From: Sepiola atlantica
Taxonomy: Eukaryota; Mollusca; Cephalopoda; Sepiida; Sepiolidae
Direction of reading: 5' to 3'
Assembly: GCA_963556195.1 (NCBI GenBank)
Contig: OY744525.1
Span: 81,856,540 to 81,920,539 of the forward strand
Length of the DNA stretch: 64,000 nt
In this document: positions 33,230-43,614 of the stretch, piece by piece
Layout of the letters: each line of letters starts with the position of its first letter
How positions within the stretch are numbered: position 1 is the first letter of the stretch
Notes under the pieces: generated by a model
Seen by the model: the letters and a program-made list of their open reading frames with translations, nothing else
What the model was told of the DNA's origin: nothing
Database searches by the model: none
Made by a program: the position numbers and the translations under genes

Positions 33230-33605
33230 GTATAAGTCACAATTCCCCTAAGTTCAGATGATTTTATTTTAGAGTTAAAATCATCAAGAATATGTAAATA
33301 AACGCACAAACGAACGGATTGCATTCTCTCTCCGGAGAGCTTCGCCACGTGATTGAGTACAGAACTTCCGCCCAGGGCGCGATTGTTCCGTTGTGTCCAC
33401 ACACGTGTGGATAATCAGGTTATACTGAAATACTCACTAAAGGCCTACTCAGGGCTGTATTTGATGCAGGGAGGTTTCTTTGTCCTCTCACATACAGCGG
33501 CTATTATTCCCAAATGATCACCCATCTGGTACGTGCCAGGGCGAATGTCGCTTAACTTCGGTGATCTAACGAAAACCGGTGCATCAACGTGATTATGGCG
33601 TGTAT
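33230..33605 (-). repeat. 5S-rRNA-derived SINE
   Basis: Read on the minus strand from 33601 to 33491, the sequence follows animal 5S rRNA from near its 5' end to near its 3' end: CGCCATAATCACGTTGATGC, GATCACCGAAGTTAAGCGAC, GGCACGTACCAGATGGGTGA and TTTGGGAATA. The internal promoter parts are visible: an A-box-like AGTTAAGCGACATT (about 33546-33559) and the intermediate/C-box region GATGGGTGATC (33516-33526). It is diverged from functional 5S and continues into a non-5S body of about 190-260 bp (CTCAATCACGTGGCGAAGC). This fits a SINE3-type, 5S-derived SINE rather than a 5S gene. The 3' end is not defined. Confidence 0.75.
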
Positions 33606-33790
33606 TTAAGCTCGCCATCTTTATTTTTTAAATCCCTTTCCTGAAAATCGTCAGGCTAAAATTTTGTTCTCAGCTTAAAAAAACTTATTTTTTTATATAT
33701 AAGGAACAATTGATATTCTTAGACGTCAAAATATAGCAAATAAATAAAAGATATATTAAAAGATATATTTTTCACATTTATATATATATA
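33606..33790. other. AT-rich spacer
   Basis: Short AT-rich stretch between the 5S-derived SINE and a Helitron-like end. Confidence 0.5.
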
Positions 33791-35215
33791 CTAGCTGGAC
33801 CCGTCTACCGGCATTGCCCGGGAGAAATATAAAAGAATTGATTAAAATTTATCAACATCCGACAGAACGTACACATTTAATGTTGAGAATAATTTTCTGT
33901 TTGGAATTGTTGAAGTGTGAAAGAAAGAAGAAAGGAATGAAGGAAGGAAGGAGACGCGGTTGTAGGAGTCTTCCTGGCCATCCCATGGTACCGGTATTTC
34001 CAAAACACCCGCTCTATCTATGATAATGAGCACTTTTTAAATTAAAGAGACCTACAGAGCCCTATTAAATCCAATCCCCCTTCTGCTATCTTTGTATAGA
34101 AATTCCATTTTTTGCGAGGAAAGAACAAAGAAAAATGTGTATGCCTCCTGAGCACTACTAAAACACATAAATATAATTAAAGAAGTCTGCAGAGCACTAA
34201 TAAACCGTGTGTGTTCGAAGAGAAATGCTGATATTCACAATAGTTAAAGTACTACCTATTACATTGATTTCTTTTCAAAAAAAAAAAAATCCGGCCCATA
34301 ATCCTCCCTTCCCCCTCCTCCCTCGCAAGCAAAAGTTTAACAATGTAAAAAAAAATGTTTGTGTCGACTGGGGTCGAACACTAAAGCTCTCGGTCTAGGA
34401 TCTACGGCGATAACCACTTAGCTACAAAAGCGATTAAAAAATCTATTGAAAAATAGGTCAGTAAAACTAAACATGTAGCTGACATGCGTTTTATATTACG
34501 ATCCGAAAAGCGACCAAATGTTGGGTCCACTAGTCACACGTTTTGTGTCATTTCTATACGAAGAAATAGATGTTTTTTCCCCAATTTATTGATATTATTC
34601 ATGTGAAAGGTGTAGGATTCAAGAAATGTCAACTTTATGCAAGTCTGTCTCGTAGCTTGGCGTATATTGACTTAATTCGGAAGTCGAGTCGCTGAAGAAA
34701 TTGTAGCCGCCATGTTGAATAATGAAACACTGCAATGAACTATGTTCGTTAATTGCATTCTCTAAAAACCGGAATGAGTATAAATGTATACGTAATAGGT
34801 AGAAACAATGTAATCTGATATTCTCGAAAATCAGCGAGATTAGCGGGAGCTTCCATTAAATATGTGCATAATATTTTGTATTATGTAGTAAATTAATAGC
34901 AGACAAATCGTAAATATTAACGGACAATTTTTTGAAAAGTAGACGTTGTTTATTAGTTCCCGGTGTCAGTACTGAAGTGTTAGGGAGAAAAGTTTTTGCT
35001 ACCACCTATATGGAGTATGTTTTGAGGAGAATCGAAGATAGTGGGCTAAAAGTAATATGTAGTGTTAGCTCGAGAAAAATAATAACAAATTTACTAAAAC
35101 ACGCTCGAGTAAATAAGCGTTATATTGTGGTGAGTTTAGTTGCCTGTGATGTATGTGGTTATTTTCCTATTCTTCAAGAAGGTACAGGGGAAAATCGTCT
35201 TAACTTTATATATTA
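33791..35215 (-). mobile_element. Helitron-like element family H2, copy 1
   Basis: On the minus strand the 3' end reads CCCGGGCAATGCCGG, then GGGTCCAGCTAG at 33791, followed by T. The hairpin CCCGG-GCAATG-CCGG(T) sits shortly before the terminal CTAG, as in Helitrons. The whole interval is colinear with 58155-60030 in inverse orientation, including the GTACAGGGGAAAATCGTCTT block near the 5' end. The 5' TC is lost in (AT)n at 35210-35276. Repeated GCAGAGCACTAATAAA-like motifs occur inside. No Rep/helicase frame, so non-autonomous. Confidence 0.65.
34285..34440 (-). repeat. tRNA-derived SINE family S3 inside the H2 element
   Basis: On the minus strand, TAGCTAAGTGGTTATCGCC (box A-like) and GTGTTCGACCCCAGTCGAC (box B-like) are spaced as in a tRNA. 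They are followed by T-rich sequence and GAGGGAGGAGGGGGAAGGG. The copy at 58975-59165 is at the corresponding place in the other H2 element. Confidence 0.7.
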
Positions 35216-35224
35216 TATATTATT

Positions 35225-35276
<52 letters not shown>
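35210..35276. repeat. (AT)n microsatellite
   Basis: About 30 AT units at the 5' end of the H2 element. Confidence 0.9.
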
Positions 35277-35279
<3 letters not shown>

Positions 35280-35942
35280 GATATATAAAGTTTGCATATA
35301 TTTTATGCTTGACTTATTTGTTCGAAAAATCTAATATTACCCTCCGCCATTTTTGACTCCAGTATAAATTACTTTTTTATTTTCATATTTTCTTTGATTT
35401 GTCTTTTGTTGTCTATATTTTCTCGTTCTACTTTTGTAAATTCTTTAGCAGCGGGTGTTGATGCTTGCAGTAGTTAAAAATCAATATAGAATGAATAGTA
35501 AAGGAATAAAATAAAAATGAAAATAAAAATAAAAATAAGCTTTTTACCGGAGCCGCTTTCAGTTTGATGAAATTTATGGCCCGAAGCGGACTCCATAGTT
35601 GATCTTTGGGGCTGGAAAGCAAAATTGACTTTGAATTGTAAAAAAAAATTAAAAAAAAAAAAAAATTCACCGATTTCGTTTTTCGATGTCGTTTTGGTTC
35701 TTCTAGTTTCTGTTTTTCGATTTTCGTTTCTCGTCACTTAATTTCCTTTCTTTCCTCTTAAGCTATGCCGTAGTTTCGCCGCGGCCCATTTCCTCCTACT
35801 CTTGCATTTAACGAACAGCGTGAAGTTAAGTTAGAGGTCGCTTCGAAGGAAAGTTAAGAAAAAGTCAGAAACTCAGTAACGCTTCCGAAGAACACATGCT
35901 GGGTATCAACAAGTGAGAAAATAATTGAAGTAAACTAGAGCA
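35277..35942. other. No gene recognised
   Basis: Low-complexity (AAAAAT)n at 35508-35535 and A runs at 35640-35665. No coding support. Confidence 0.5.
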
Positions 35943-36041
35943 GCTTAAAAAAAACGCCACCATTACCATCAATACTACTACTACTACTACTACTACAAGA
36001 TAGTAGTAGTGGTAGTGGTGATGGTGGCGTTTTTTTTAAGC
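35943..36041. repeat. Compact hairpin with (CTA)n loop side
   Basis: GCTTAAAAAAAACGCCACCA (35943 on) and TGGTGGCGTTTTTTTTAAGC (to 36041) are perfect inverses. The stem continues as ATTACCATCAATACTACTAC against GTAGTAGTGGTAGTGGTGAT with a few mismatches. The total length is about 99 bp. Confidence 0.85.
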
Positions 36042-36044
36042 AAC

Positions 36045-36245
36045 GATAGTTGTCAGTGAGAAATCTATGATGAACGGATGTTGCGATAACGCCAAATGAA
36101 CTTCAACAGTTATCGAAAAAAACGGGGGAGTGCTAGAAATCTTTGGAAACTTGTCACTCAAATACCATGGAATACCACTTGTTATTGATACTGAACCATC
36201 ATTGAGAGTGACTCGTGTGAAGACTCTTAGTAAATAATACTAATT
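36045..36245 (+). mobile_element. Solo 3' UTR copy of the R2/R4-type LINE
   Basis: GGGGGAGTGCTAGAAATC, TTTGGAAACTTGTCACTCAA and GACTCGTGTGAAGACTCTTAGTAAATAAT match the 3' UTR of copy B. It again ends in TAA-rich sequence. Confidence 0.6.
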
Positions 36246-36299
36246 ATTTTGTGAAACGGAATCTATTCTGACAGCCACACAAAATAACGCTATCAGAAC

Positions 36300-37230
36300 A
36301 TATAGCATGCACACCAAGAAAACTGTAAATGCAGACTCTGTGAACAAAAAGACGAAACGTAAGTGAATGCAGCAAATGAGCTAAAAAGGAGTATAAAAAA
36401 TAATGTTGTTGGGAAGATAGTCTACCGGGAACGATGTAAACGACTGCCCCCTCCCCCCCCTTCTGTGTACCTAGAACCCAGCGTAACTTCCAGGAGCAAA
36501 ATTTATTTCTTAGAACTACCCGTCTATTCTCGACTGACTGACTGACATTGCCGTTTTCAAGTCCAATATAAACAAATTCTTGTTGAACCATCCTCTTAAA
36601 TAATCAATTTCTCTACCAATTACAACCATCGTTACAAATCCTTTCAGTGTCTTACCCAATAACCCTTACCCTCGAGTGGCTATTTGGCTTCATAAGAAGT
36701 GACTCATTTGTAAAAAAAAAAAAAAAAAAGCAAAAAAAAAAAAAAAACACACACACAAATGATAAAGGTAAAAATTAGACACGGTATTCGTAATTAAACG
36801 GGACACACTCCTATAGGACATGGAAATACAAATGGATAAACTCATTCAAGTTATAAAACCAGACCTGATAAGAGTCAACATGAAAAAAAAAAACTATCAA
36901 ATAGTACATTTCGACGTCACAACAGATAACAGAGTGACAATCAAGGAAGCAGAAACAAACTCAGCAAATATATAGAGCTTACCAGAGAGCCGAAGGGAAT
37001 ATGGAGCATGAAGAAAATTACTCTAATTGTAGGAGCACTAGGAACAGTTCCGAAAAAAAAAGCAGAAAAAGACTAGGTGAAATATGCTTACAAGGAAGAT
37101 TGCCACCATACAAGCATTACACCCATGAACATTGCTGAAATGTAAAAAAAAACAAAAACTCCTCAAGTGCGGAAACCAACCTACATAACCAGATAACATC
37201 GACCAACCACACGAAATTTGTCAGAGAATA
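36300..37230 (+). mobile_element. R2/R4-type LINE copy C, decayed and interrupted
   Basis: AAATGCAGACTCTGTGAAC (36328 on) is the CRLCEQ start of the zinc knuckle, aligned with copy B at 23515. After an inserted LINE tail, KPDLIRVNMKKK (36856 on) and YQIVHFDVTTDNRVTIKEAE give the PD...D endonuclease region, followed by the equivalent of the ELKRIWSMKKV block (about 36980-37020). Several frameshifts and the insertion make it inactive. Confidence 0.7.
36440..36735 (+). mobile_element. LINE 3' end (family L-3) inserted in copy C
   Basis: The end of an RT frame reads VFKSNINKFLLNHPLK-stop (about 36549-36596). A 3' UTR follows with TTACCCTCGAGTGGCTATTT, GAAGTGACTCATTTGT and A-rich tails. The tail motif CTCGAGTGGCT.TTGGC recurs at 41868 and 54789. 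Confidence 0.65.
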
Positions 37231-37429
37231 ACGCTACGTAAACCCAACTAAAAACAAAGAAAGAACATTACACGAATTACAGGAAAGGGGACTACCATAG
37301 TAGATATGTACAAAAAATCCCATAATCACTGTTTTTTATCTAATGCATTCGCGTGTTTAAATGTATATTTGATATTCTACGCCAATGGCCCCATTGTTAC
37401 TGCTGAGTTAATATTATTAGATTGGATTA

Positions 37430-37995
37430 GTGTTCAGGAAAAATTGTCACACATGCCAGCATCCTATATTACCATAAGGCCACCATTCGCCCATGCATGG
37501 AGTATTGTTGCCATATATGGACTGGTGCACCAACCACTAGTCTCTCCCTCTTGGACAGAGTCTCAAAACGAGTCCCTAACCTAATAGGTTCCACATCGTT
37601 TACCAACCTCAATCCCCTGTCCCATCGCCGCAATACTGCATCACTGTGCTTATTTTACAAGTACTTCAATGGAATATGATCCGACGAACTTGCTGCAATT
37701 GTGCCCCCTTAACGTAAATACCACCGATAAACCCGACAATCAGCAAAATCACACCCTTTACTGTAGAGGTCCACAGATGCCGGAAAGCTTTCTACTCTAA
37801 TAGATTATTTCCTCGAACCGCTTGCCTTTGGAATTCCCTCCCTACTCTCGATTTTTCCTGACACTACCAACATGCAGAAATTTAAGTGTAATGCGAACAC
37901 GCATCTTACTGCACAATTCTCCACTTAGGATGCCCTTATAAATCTGGTCCCTAATTCACAGAAGCCCATTACGTTTCAGTGGCAGTGTGCCTTGT
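37430..37995 (+). mobile_element. LINE fragment (RT C-terminus, family L-4), decayed
   Basis: Frames give FAHAWSIVAIYG and, shifted by one, MEYCCHIWTGAPTTSLSLLD, then RVSKRVPNLIGSTSF, LSHRRNTASLCLFYKYF and, near 37815, LFPRTACLWNSLP. This order (MEYCCHIW, LDRVQ-x-RA, LAHRR, LWNSLP) is typical of non-LTR RT C-termini. A TGCCTTGTTTGGATGAA tail follows. Stops and frameshifts show it is inactive. Related copies at 52530-52930 and, inverted, 53480-53640. Confidence 0.75.
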
Positions 37996-38359
37996 TTGGA
38001 TGAATTGAAGTAAAAAAAGAAAGAAAGAAAAGTTATTTCGGCATAGGTAACAGAAAAAGTCTTGTTTTCATAAATAAATGCCTGTCGAGTAGAGACGACA
38101 CACTCTACGTAGTTAATTATTAGTCTGGTCTACTTTTCGGTGGAGATGAAGAAAATGATATGGTATTTGGGCCATCCATAAGTAAACAAGTCTGATTTTT
38201 CATAAATAAATGTCTGTCGGGTAAACATCCCGCTTTAGAATAATTCTATAAGTGTAAAATTATATTTATACTCCGAATCGGACAGTTTCTTCTATTTTCT
38301 GTGGACAAAATTAACGAGATGGCGTGGTGATACTCCATTTACCCGCGTTTTGTTATTTT
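37996..38359. other. No gene recognised
   Basis: Two similar blocks (CATAAATAAATG.CTGTCG at about 38069 and 38201) indicate an old duplication. Nothing else seen. Confidence 0.45.
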
Positions 38360-38596
38360 TTAAATGGCCTCATCTTTAGCGGCCGGGGTTGAGTTCAGGG
38401 CCATTGGCGGATCGAGGATCGGCAGGTTGGAGAACCGTGAGTAGGCGTTGACTTTTCCAAAGGAGGACTTTCCCGTCTGACCCAAGGAAATCGTTTTCTT
38501 CTTCATCTTTTTCACCCGACCGTGTTTGGTTACTTTTCGTGTTGCGAAGAAAGCAAGTCGCGAAAGTAATATTAGAAACATCGATATTAAAGCCAT
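38360..38596 (-). CDS. Possible small protein or terminal exon, 78 codons (uncertain)
   Basis: I do not recognise the product. The frame starts with a hydrophobic stretch (ALISMFLILLSRLAFF), then a Lys/Arg-rich part (KVTKHGRVKKMKKK), then a polar tail ending STPAAKDEAI-stop. What stands out is base composition: codons in the last half have mostly G or C in third position (GTC AAC GCC TAC; AAC CTG CCG ATC CTC), unlike the AT-rich surroundings, and no repeat family of this window overlaps it. A hydrophobic-then-basic N-terminus would fit a single-span membrane protein, or a read-through of intron into a final exon. There is no start context, promoter or neighbour to confirm it. Chance remains a real alternative. 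Confidence 0.3.
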   Translation of the reverse strand: MALISMFLILLSRLAFFATRKVTKHGRVKKMKKKTISLGQTGKSSFGKVNAYSRFSNLPILDPPMALNSTPAAKDEAI

Positions 38597-38732
38597 CGGT
38601 AATCTAAATTGGGCTGTCGGTCGGTTTAGTAGTCCTGGTGTGTCTACTAACTGACTGGCTGACTAGTTTGCTGGCTGCTCGGCCCGATGGAAAGGATAAG
38701 ATAAATGTAGGTCATCTCATTTGGATCGATTG

Positions 38733-38734
<2 letters not shown>

Positions 38735-38765
<31 letters not shown>

Positions 38766-38795
38766 AATTATTATTATTTATTTATTTATTTATTT
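38735..38795. repeat. (CTA)n and (TTA/TTTA)n microsatellite
   Basis: About ten CTA units, then ATT and TTTA units. Confidence 0.85.
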
Positions 38796-38929
38796 TTTAT
38801 TTTTTTTCATGACTTTTTGGGCATCTTCCATATTAACTATCTTCCCAATTAAATACTTATCCTTCCCCAAAACTAACATTTCTAACAACATTTACACTAT
38901 TAATACAATATTAATATACATATAAAATT

Positions 38930-39275
38930 CTGTGAAATATTTCATCCGATAGTTCACAAACATGTCCAATTAATTAACGTTTTTTACCATTTTTCTCAAT
39001 TCATCAAATTCCATCTTAAAATGTTTTACTATTGCCGTTCTAAATATGATCTGGCGACTTATTCAAAAAATATATCACTCTATTAGCAAAAAATATTAAT
39101 ATATCTAGTTTTTTTTAATCTGTCTTGACACTAACCTTCCAGATGGAGTAGAAATATAAAAAATCCACTATACTTAGAAATGTGATAAATTATTTTGATG
39201 GTTTCAATTAAATCACCTCTACCCCTTCTCTCTAGTAAAGTAGTTAATCCTAATTTTTTGAAATATCTGCCTGTA
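38930..39275 (-). mobile_element. CR1/L2-type LINE fragment (RT C-terminus), minus strand
   Basis: On the minus strand from about 39261: LGLTTLLERRGRGDLIET, then IKIIYHISKYSGFFIF and LLHLEG. This matches the conserved end of CR1/L2 reverse transcriptases (LGLTTLExRRxRGDLIExxKI). The same family in plus orientation is at 29149-29410. Too short and broken to function. Confidence 0.75.
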
Positions 39276-39439
39276 ACTGTAATTTGTTATTATTTTTCTT
39301 TAGTTCTGTCACTCTGTTTTGTAGGCCTGCAAATCTGAATATTACATCCCAATTTACATTTATCGATACTGGTTTTACATAGCTTTAAGTTGCTCTATAG
39401 TTAGCATTAATCTCAACTAATCTGGAGTGTAGAGTTGAT
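39276..39439. other. Unassigned AT-rich spacer
   Basis: No feature seen. Confidence 0.4.
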
Positions 39440-40050
39440 AATTCTTTCAGGTTTAGGAGTGGTATCACTCGTCAGCGTCCCACCCATGGATTAAATACAT
39501 TCTGTCTGACCAACACCGGCGCCTCAAAAGTCTCTATCCACCCTAACAACTTTTTAATAACTGGAATAAGTATTTTAAGAAAAGAAAAGCTGAACTAAAA
39601 TGACAAAGGTATGACATAAATCTAGATATGGTGGAGACGGTCCAATTTTAGAGCCGTAGAGAGTGTGGAGTCACCCCCTAATTACAATTACTCCAAGGTT
39701 CACTATCACCAGTTAATGAGTTAAATAGAATGTACTCGGTATGACATGAAACTAAATCCAGTAGTGAAGTCTGGGAAGTTTCGGGAGTGTAGAGTCACAC
39801 GCTAGCTGTTATTAGTCCCAGGTTCACCTTGACTCGGACAGGATTACCTGACATGGTCTCATCCATGGGTTAAATATAATCGGTCCTGGATATTGTATAA
39901 AACGACATCCGGTGGAAAGCCCGCCATTTAGGTGTTTTGGTGAGTGTGGGGTCACCCACAAATTACTATTACTTTTATGTCCACACTGACCCTGACTAGT
40001 AGGACCTGTGATGATTCCATCTCTAGGTTAAATAGAATCTATCGTTTGCA
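39440..40050 (+). repeat. Degenerate tandem repeat, units about 124-157 bp
   Basis: Unit heads GAGTGTGGAGTCACCCCC (39661), GAGTGTAGAGTCACACGC (39785) and GAGTGTGGGGTCACCCAC (39942) are each followed by a TTACTCC.AGGTTCAC-type block and an ATGG(G/A)TTAAATA.AAT block. A partial earlier unit begins near 39440. A lone TCCATGGATTAAACAGAATC at about 46681 may belong to the same family. Confidence 0.65.
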
Positions 40051-40557
40051 AACGATCTATTTTTAAAATATGCACGTACAGGAAAATATACAAAACATTA
40101 GTATATGAAATAGAGTCTCTTAAATATTTTAAAATATTAAGCATTTTTGGCAAAGTGACTGGATTCAATATTCAATAAGACTAAAATGGTTAATCTGCCA
40201 TAAACCAACCAACAAAAAGCAGTTCATACAAAATCTTTTAGTGTCTCTCGTGCAGAGATATGTTCAAACTTTATATATATATACACACACACATATTATT
40301 TACTAATAAGTCACCACTCAAAGATAAATATTAATGATATTGATAGATTGTCAGTTAAATGATGAATATTATGAGAGGATTGAAAATAATGAATAGAACG
40401 AATAAAATTTGATTACTTATGAGGACAGTTTATGACAAGTATTTGTTAACATTATGTTGAAGATTACTATGATGTAGCCCACAGGGTAACGTGTTCTACA
40501 TGGCAGTTGTGGTAGAAGACGAGTTCTTGCTACTATACATTTGTTATTATTGTTTTG

Positions 40558-40559
<2 letters not shown>
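40051..40559. other. No gene recognised
   Basis: AT-rich sequence with a short (AT)n(AC)n near 40272-40292. Confidence 0.5.

Positions 40560-40638
<79 letters not shown>
40560..40638. repeat. (AT)n(GA)n microsatellite
   Basis: (AT)n to about 40597 then (GA)n to about 40636, the same order as at 10302 and 21628. Confidence 0.95.
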
Positions 40639-40640
<2 letters not shown>

Positions 40641-41109
40641 AGGAGAGAGTACCCGTCGTAGACGAATGTTTCAGCTAGTATATAATCGATAATCCATTTG
40701 ATGATATGAGTTTGATTTTAAAATGATATCGATTGCACAAAATATTGTCTTGTTGCGTGTGAGAATTGGAATAAAATCAATCAGCTATTAGGTATTATCA
40801 ATTAAGATTAATTAGCTTCTCGTGACAGACTTGATTTTAAAACAACAGTAAAGAACACTAGAAAGATAATTTCAAAGAAGTACGTCGACGTTCTCGCGTT
40901 TTAACCGTTGCACGTCGCCGTCATGAAATGTTACCGTGTATAGATATCAGATGGTTCAAATCACCAATCATTTTTCTCAATTAAATTTCATGTTCGTGTG
41001 CCTAGTAGTACAGGATTAGCCGAAAGTTTTGTTAGACCTAATAACTTCCTATCCGTGGAACATGTTTCTGTAGAATCAAATTGACACTTACCGACATAAT
41101 GGACTCCAA
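40639..41109. other. No gene recognised
   Basis: No supportable feature. Confidence 0.5.
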
Positions 41110-41295
41110 GAGTAAGAATATAATATGTAAATATGTCTTAATTCAAACAAGAATTTCCCTAAAAGATTATCTACTCATGGACTAGCAGCCACCCCGAATT
41201 CAGAGAATAGACTTCTGAGTATAATGGAACATCCCAGCCTTTTTATAAACAGGCTTTGTAGTATTCTTTTCAGTTTATTTGTTTCTAGCTGATAT
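41110..41295 (-). repeat. Dispersed repeat family D2, copy 2
   Basis: Reverse complement of 25395-25600: ATATGTAAATATGTCTTAAT, CTCATGGACTAGCAGCCA.C, TTCTGAGTATAATGGAACAT and TTATAAACAGGCTTTGTAG. Confidence 0.6.
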
Positions 41296-41449
41296 TTACT
41301 TTCTTCCCACCATAAGTAGATGTGGCACAAGACCTGAAGGCATGGAGAGTCAAATCAGCGCCTATAAAGAAGGATAACTTTGTGTGTAGCTTAACTGATC
41401 ATACAGTTGAGCACTACCTGCTAAATTAAATATGGCTCAACGAACAGGA

Positions 41450-41910
41450 TGCATGGATTGTTAAGATTGAGAACATTACCATGTCGAGGCAAATATCTCT
41501 GCCAACTCTACCCCAAACCTATTCTGTCACATTTGAAAGTGAGAAGCTTACAAAGAAGAACCTACAAATGATGAATAGGTCCATGTTAAAAGAACCATGG
41601 GTCAGATCAATTGGTAAATGGTCCATCCTAAGCAAGCTAAGGAGCTTTCCGCCCAAACAACATACTAAATTCAATAATTACGACGGGAATGCTTCCCTGC
41701 AGTCTACAACTTGACTGTCTTCAAAACAACTGTCAACAGATACTTGTCTTAATCTGTCCCCATAAGTAATCAATATTTATTAATTCCAATCATGTGCACC
41801 CCTCTAAAATATTCATAGTGATTAAGCCGAAAATATATACATCTCATTAAACCTCATCTTCGAGTGGCTGTTGGCCTTGATAAGCGGTGGTTCATCAGTA
41901 AAAAGAAACT
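41450..41910 (+). mobile_element. LINE 3' end (family L-3), copy 2
   Basis: A frame at about 41683-41748 reads ECFPAVYNLTVFKTTVNRYL-S-stop, the end of a non-LTR RT (LWNSLP-x-FKxxLDxxL type). The 3' UTR ends TCTTCGAGTGGCTGTTGGCC and ATAAGCGGTGGTTCATCAGT, shared with 36655-36715 and 54785-54835. Confidence 0.65.
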
Positions 41911-43325
41911 GAAATAACGAAGACAAAATCTACCGAAACGTAATAAAAATAGAGAAACAAGTAACAGAGCAATACAACACACTTGTCCTGGATTCAGTTG
42001 TTCACTTGAAAAGTAAAACAAAATCATAACAATAAAAGACTAGTAGAAAAGTAGTAGAAAAAGAATATGTAACGATTCAGTTTATTCACTTTCATTGGCA
42101 GTGTCACACATCGATAATGTCTGTATGAACAACAGCATTTTCGTTGCGTAAGATGATGTGGCGCCATGATCTATATGATATCTTACGAAGCTCTGCTTTG
42201 ATGGGTGTTCCACTATTGTTGTTAGACTTTCGGACCACCGTGTATACTAATTGAATAAATGGATAGAATAAGTAGACAAACACATGCTTACATTTTATAG
42301 CAAGACTTACGATACCACCCTGTAGTTCGAGAGCCCACAGACAGACTAAATTTTCAAGTCAATGTCGAAGGATTACACTTTGACTAAATCCGAAAGCTTG
42401 CAAAGCGTTGGCAGGTCGTGGGCAACTGTGATTTTTATACTGAAGAAGAGTGGTTTTTTAGATAAATTCATGCGGAATATATTAGTATTTTACTTTATAG
42501 AAATAGCCATGAACTTCCTTTTGAGAACATGTAAGAAAAAGAGAAAACGCATCGCTGAAGCCAAAGAAAGGTGAATCGCGTCACTAAATTATTCTTGCTT
42601 TTCTTTTTCGTGTTTACCTACATTTCAGTTTATGACATATATTTATCATCTATCATCGGGAATGTGAGTTCGAAATTGCATGAATGCAATAAAGATGGTA
42701 TTGAAGATGATGATAGACTGAAAGGGAATAATAGGTTACCGAAGTAGATCAACGGGAGGGAAAACAAGTAGAATGGAAAGAGGTGGTGTCTGTCAGTAGA
42801 TGACCAGATCAGAACTCGACTAAATATACCGTTTGACAATCATAGAGATTAAGCAATCCAGTCGGATGAAGCTGTTTAAACAAACATCCATTCATAGAAG
42901 GCTCATAATGGATGATCCACAAAAAATCAGGAAACCTAGCAAGAAAATGAATTAGCTCACGTATAGAGGTCAGATGTGCAACAATAACTTAATCTAACCC
43001 TAACCAAGTAAAGGAAGAGATGAATGAACATCGCAACAAGTAGAGAAAAGGCCTATACGCCTCCAAAAAACACTTGTCTGGCCCAAATCTAATATTTCTA
43101 ATTTTATTGAAGTAAACAAATGGCTTTTAAAAGCCTAACTGCTGTTTCATCAAGTTCAAATATTGAAGAAAAAGGTCAGACATGAAATCCTTAAAAATGT
43201 TTGTTGATAGAGTATCTCGCTTGAAGTCACCCAATGGAAGACCGTCAGTTAGCTCGATCGTGAACTCGTTATGCAGACGATCATAGAAAACACATTAAAC
43301 ATTTAATCAAACATTTGTTTTTTGT
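41911..43325. other. No gene recognised
   Basis: Short frames such as 42362-42574 show no domain. A block at 42200-42250 ending GGACCACCGTGTATACT could be a transposon end, but no partner was found. Confidence 0.45.
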
Positions 43326-43329
43326 TCTG

Positions 43330-43525
43330 TTTTAACAAAGCTTCCATTACAAACAAGTGTTTTCTATTTCCATATGTACGTGTTAATTAATTGTGCTAAA
43401 TTTCCGTTTAAAATCAAATTTCCGTTACAAACAAGTGTTTTCTATTTCCGTTACAAACAAGTGTTTTCTATTTCCATATGTACGTGTTAATTAATTGTGC
43501 TAAATTTCCGTTTTTTGTTGTACTG
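43330..43525 (+). repeat. Nested tandem repeat (26-bp and about 110-bp periods)
   Basis: TTACAAACAAGTGTTTTCTA occurs at about 43346, 43424 and 43450; the last two are 26 bp apart. TTTCCATATGTACGTGTTAA followed by TTAATTGTGCTAAATTTCCG occurs twice, about 104 bp apart. Confidence 0.75.
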
Positions 43526-43614
43526 GAACTCTGTAGTTACGAATAGTATTTCATAATATCTAATGTTGGCATTCGTTTTTTTTTCATTCGTGAACGTAAC
43601 TTTCTCCTGATATC

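Noticed and set aside
33491..33605. Functional 5S rRNA gene
   Set aside because: Too diverged in conserved helices and fused to a non-5S body, with no pol III terminator at the 5S end; better explained as a 5S-derived SINE.
42200..42250. Second mariner or hAT end (GGACCACCGTGTATACT)
   Set aside because: No matching inverted end or transposase fragment could be found nearby.
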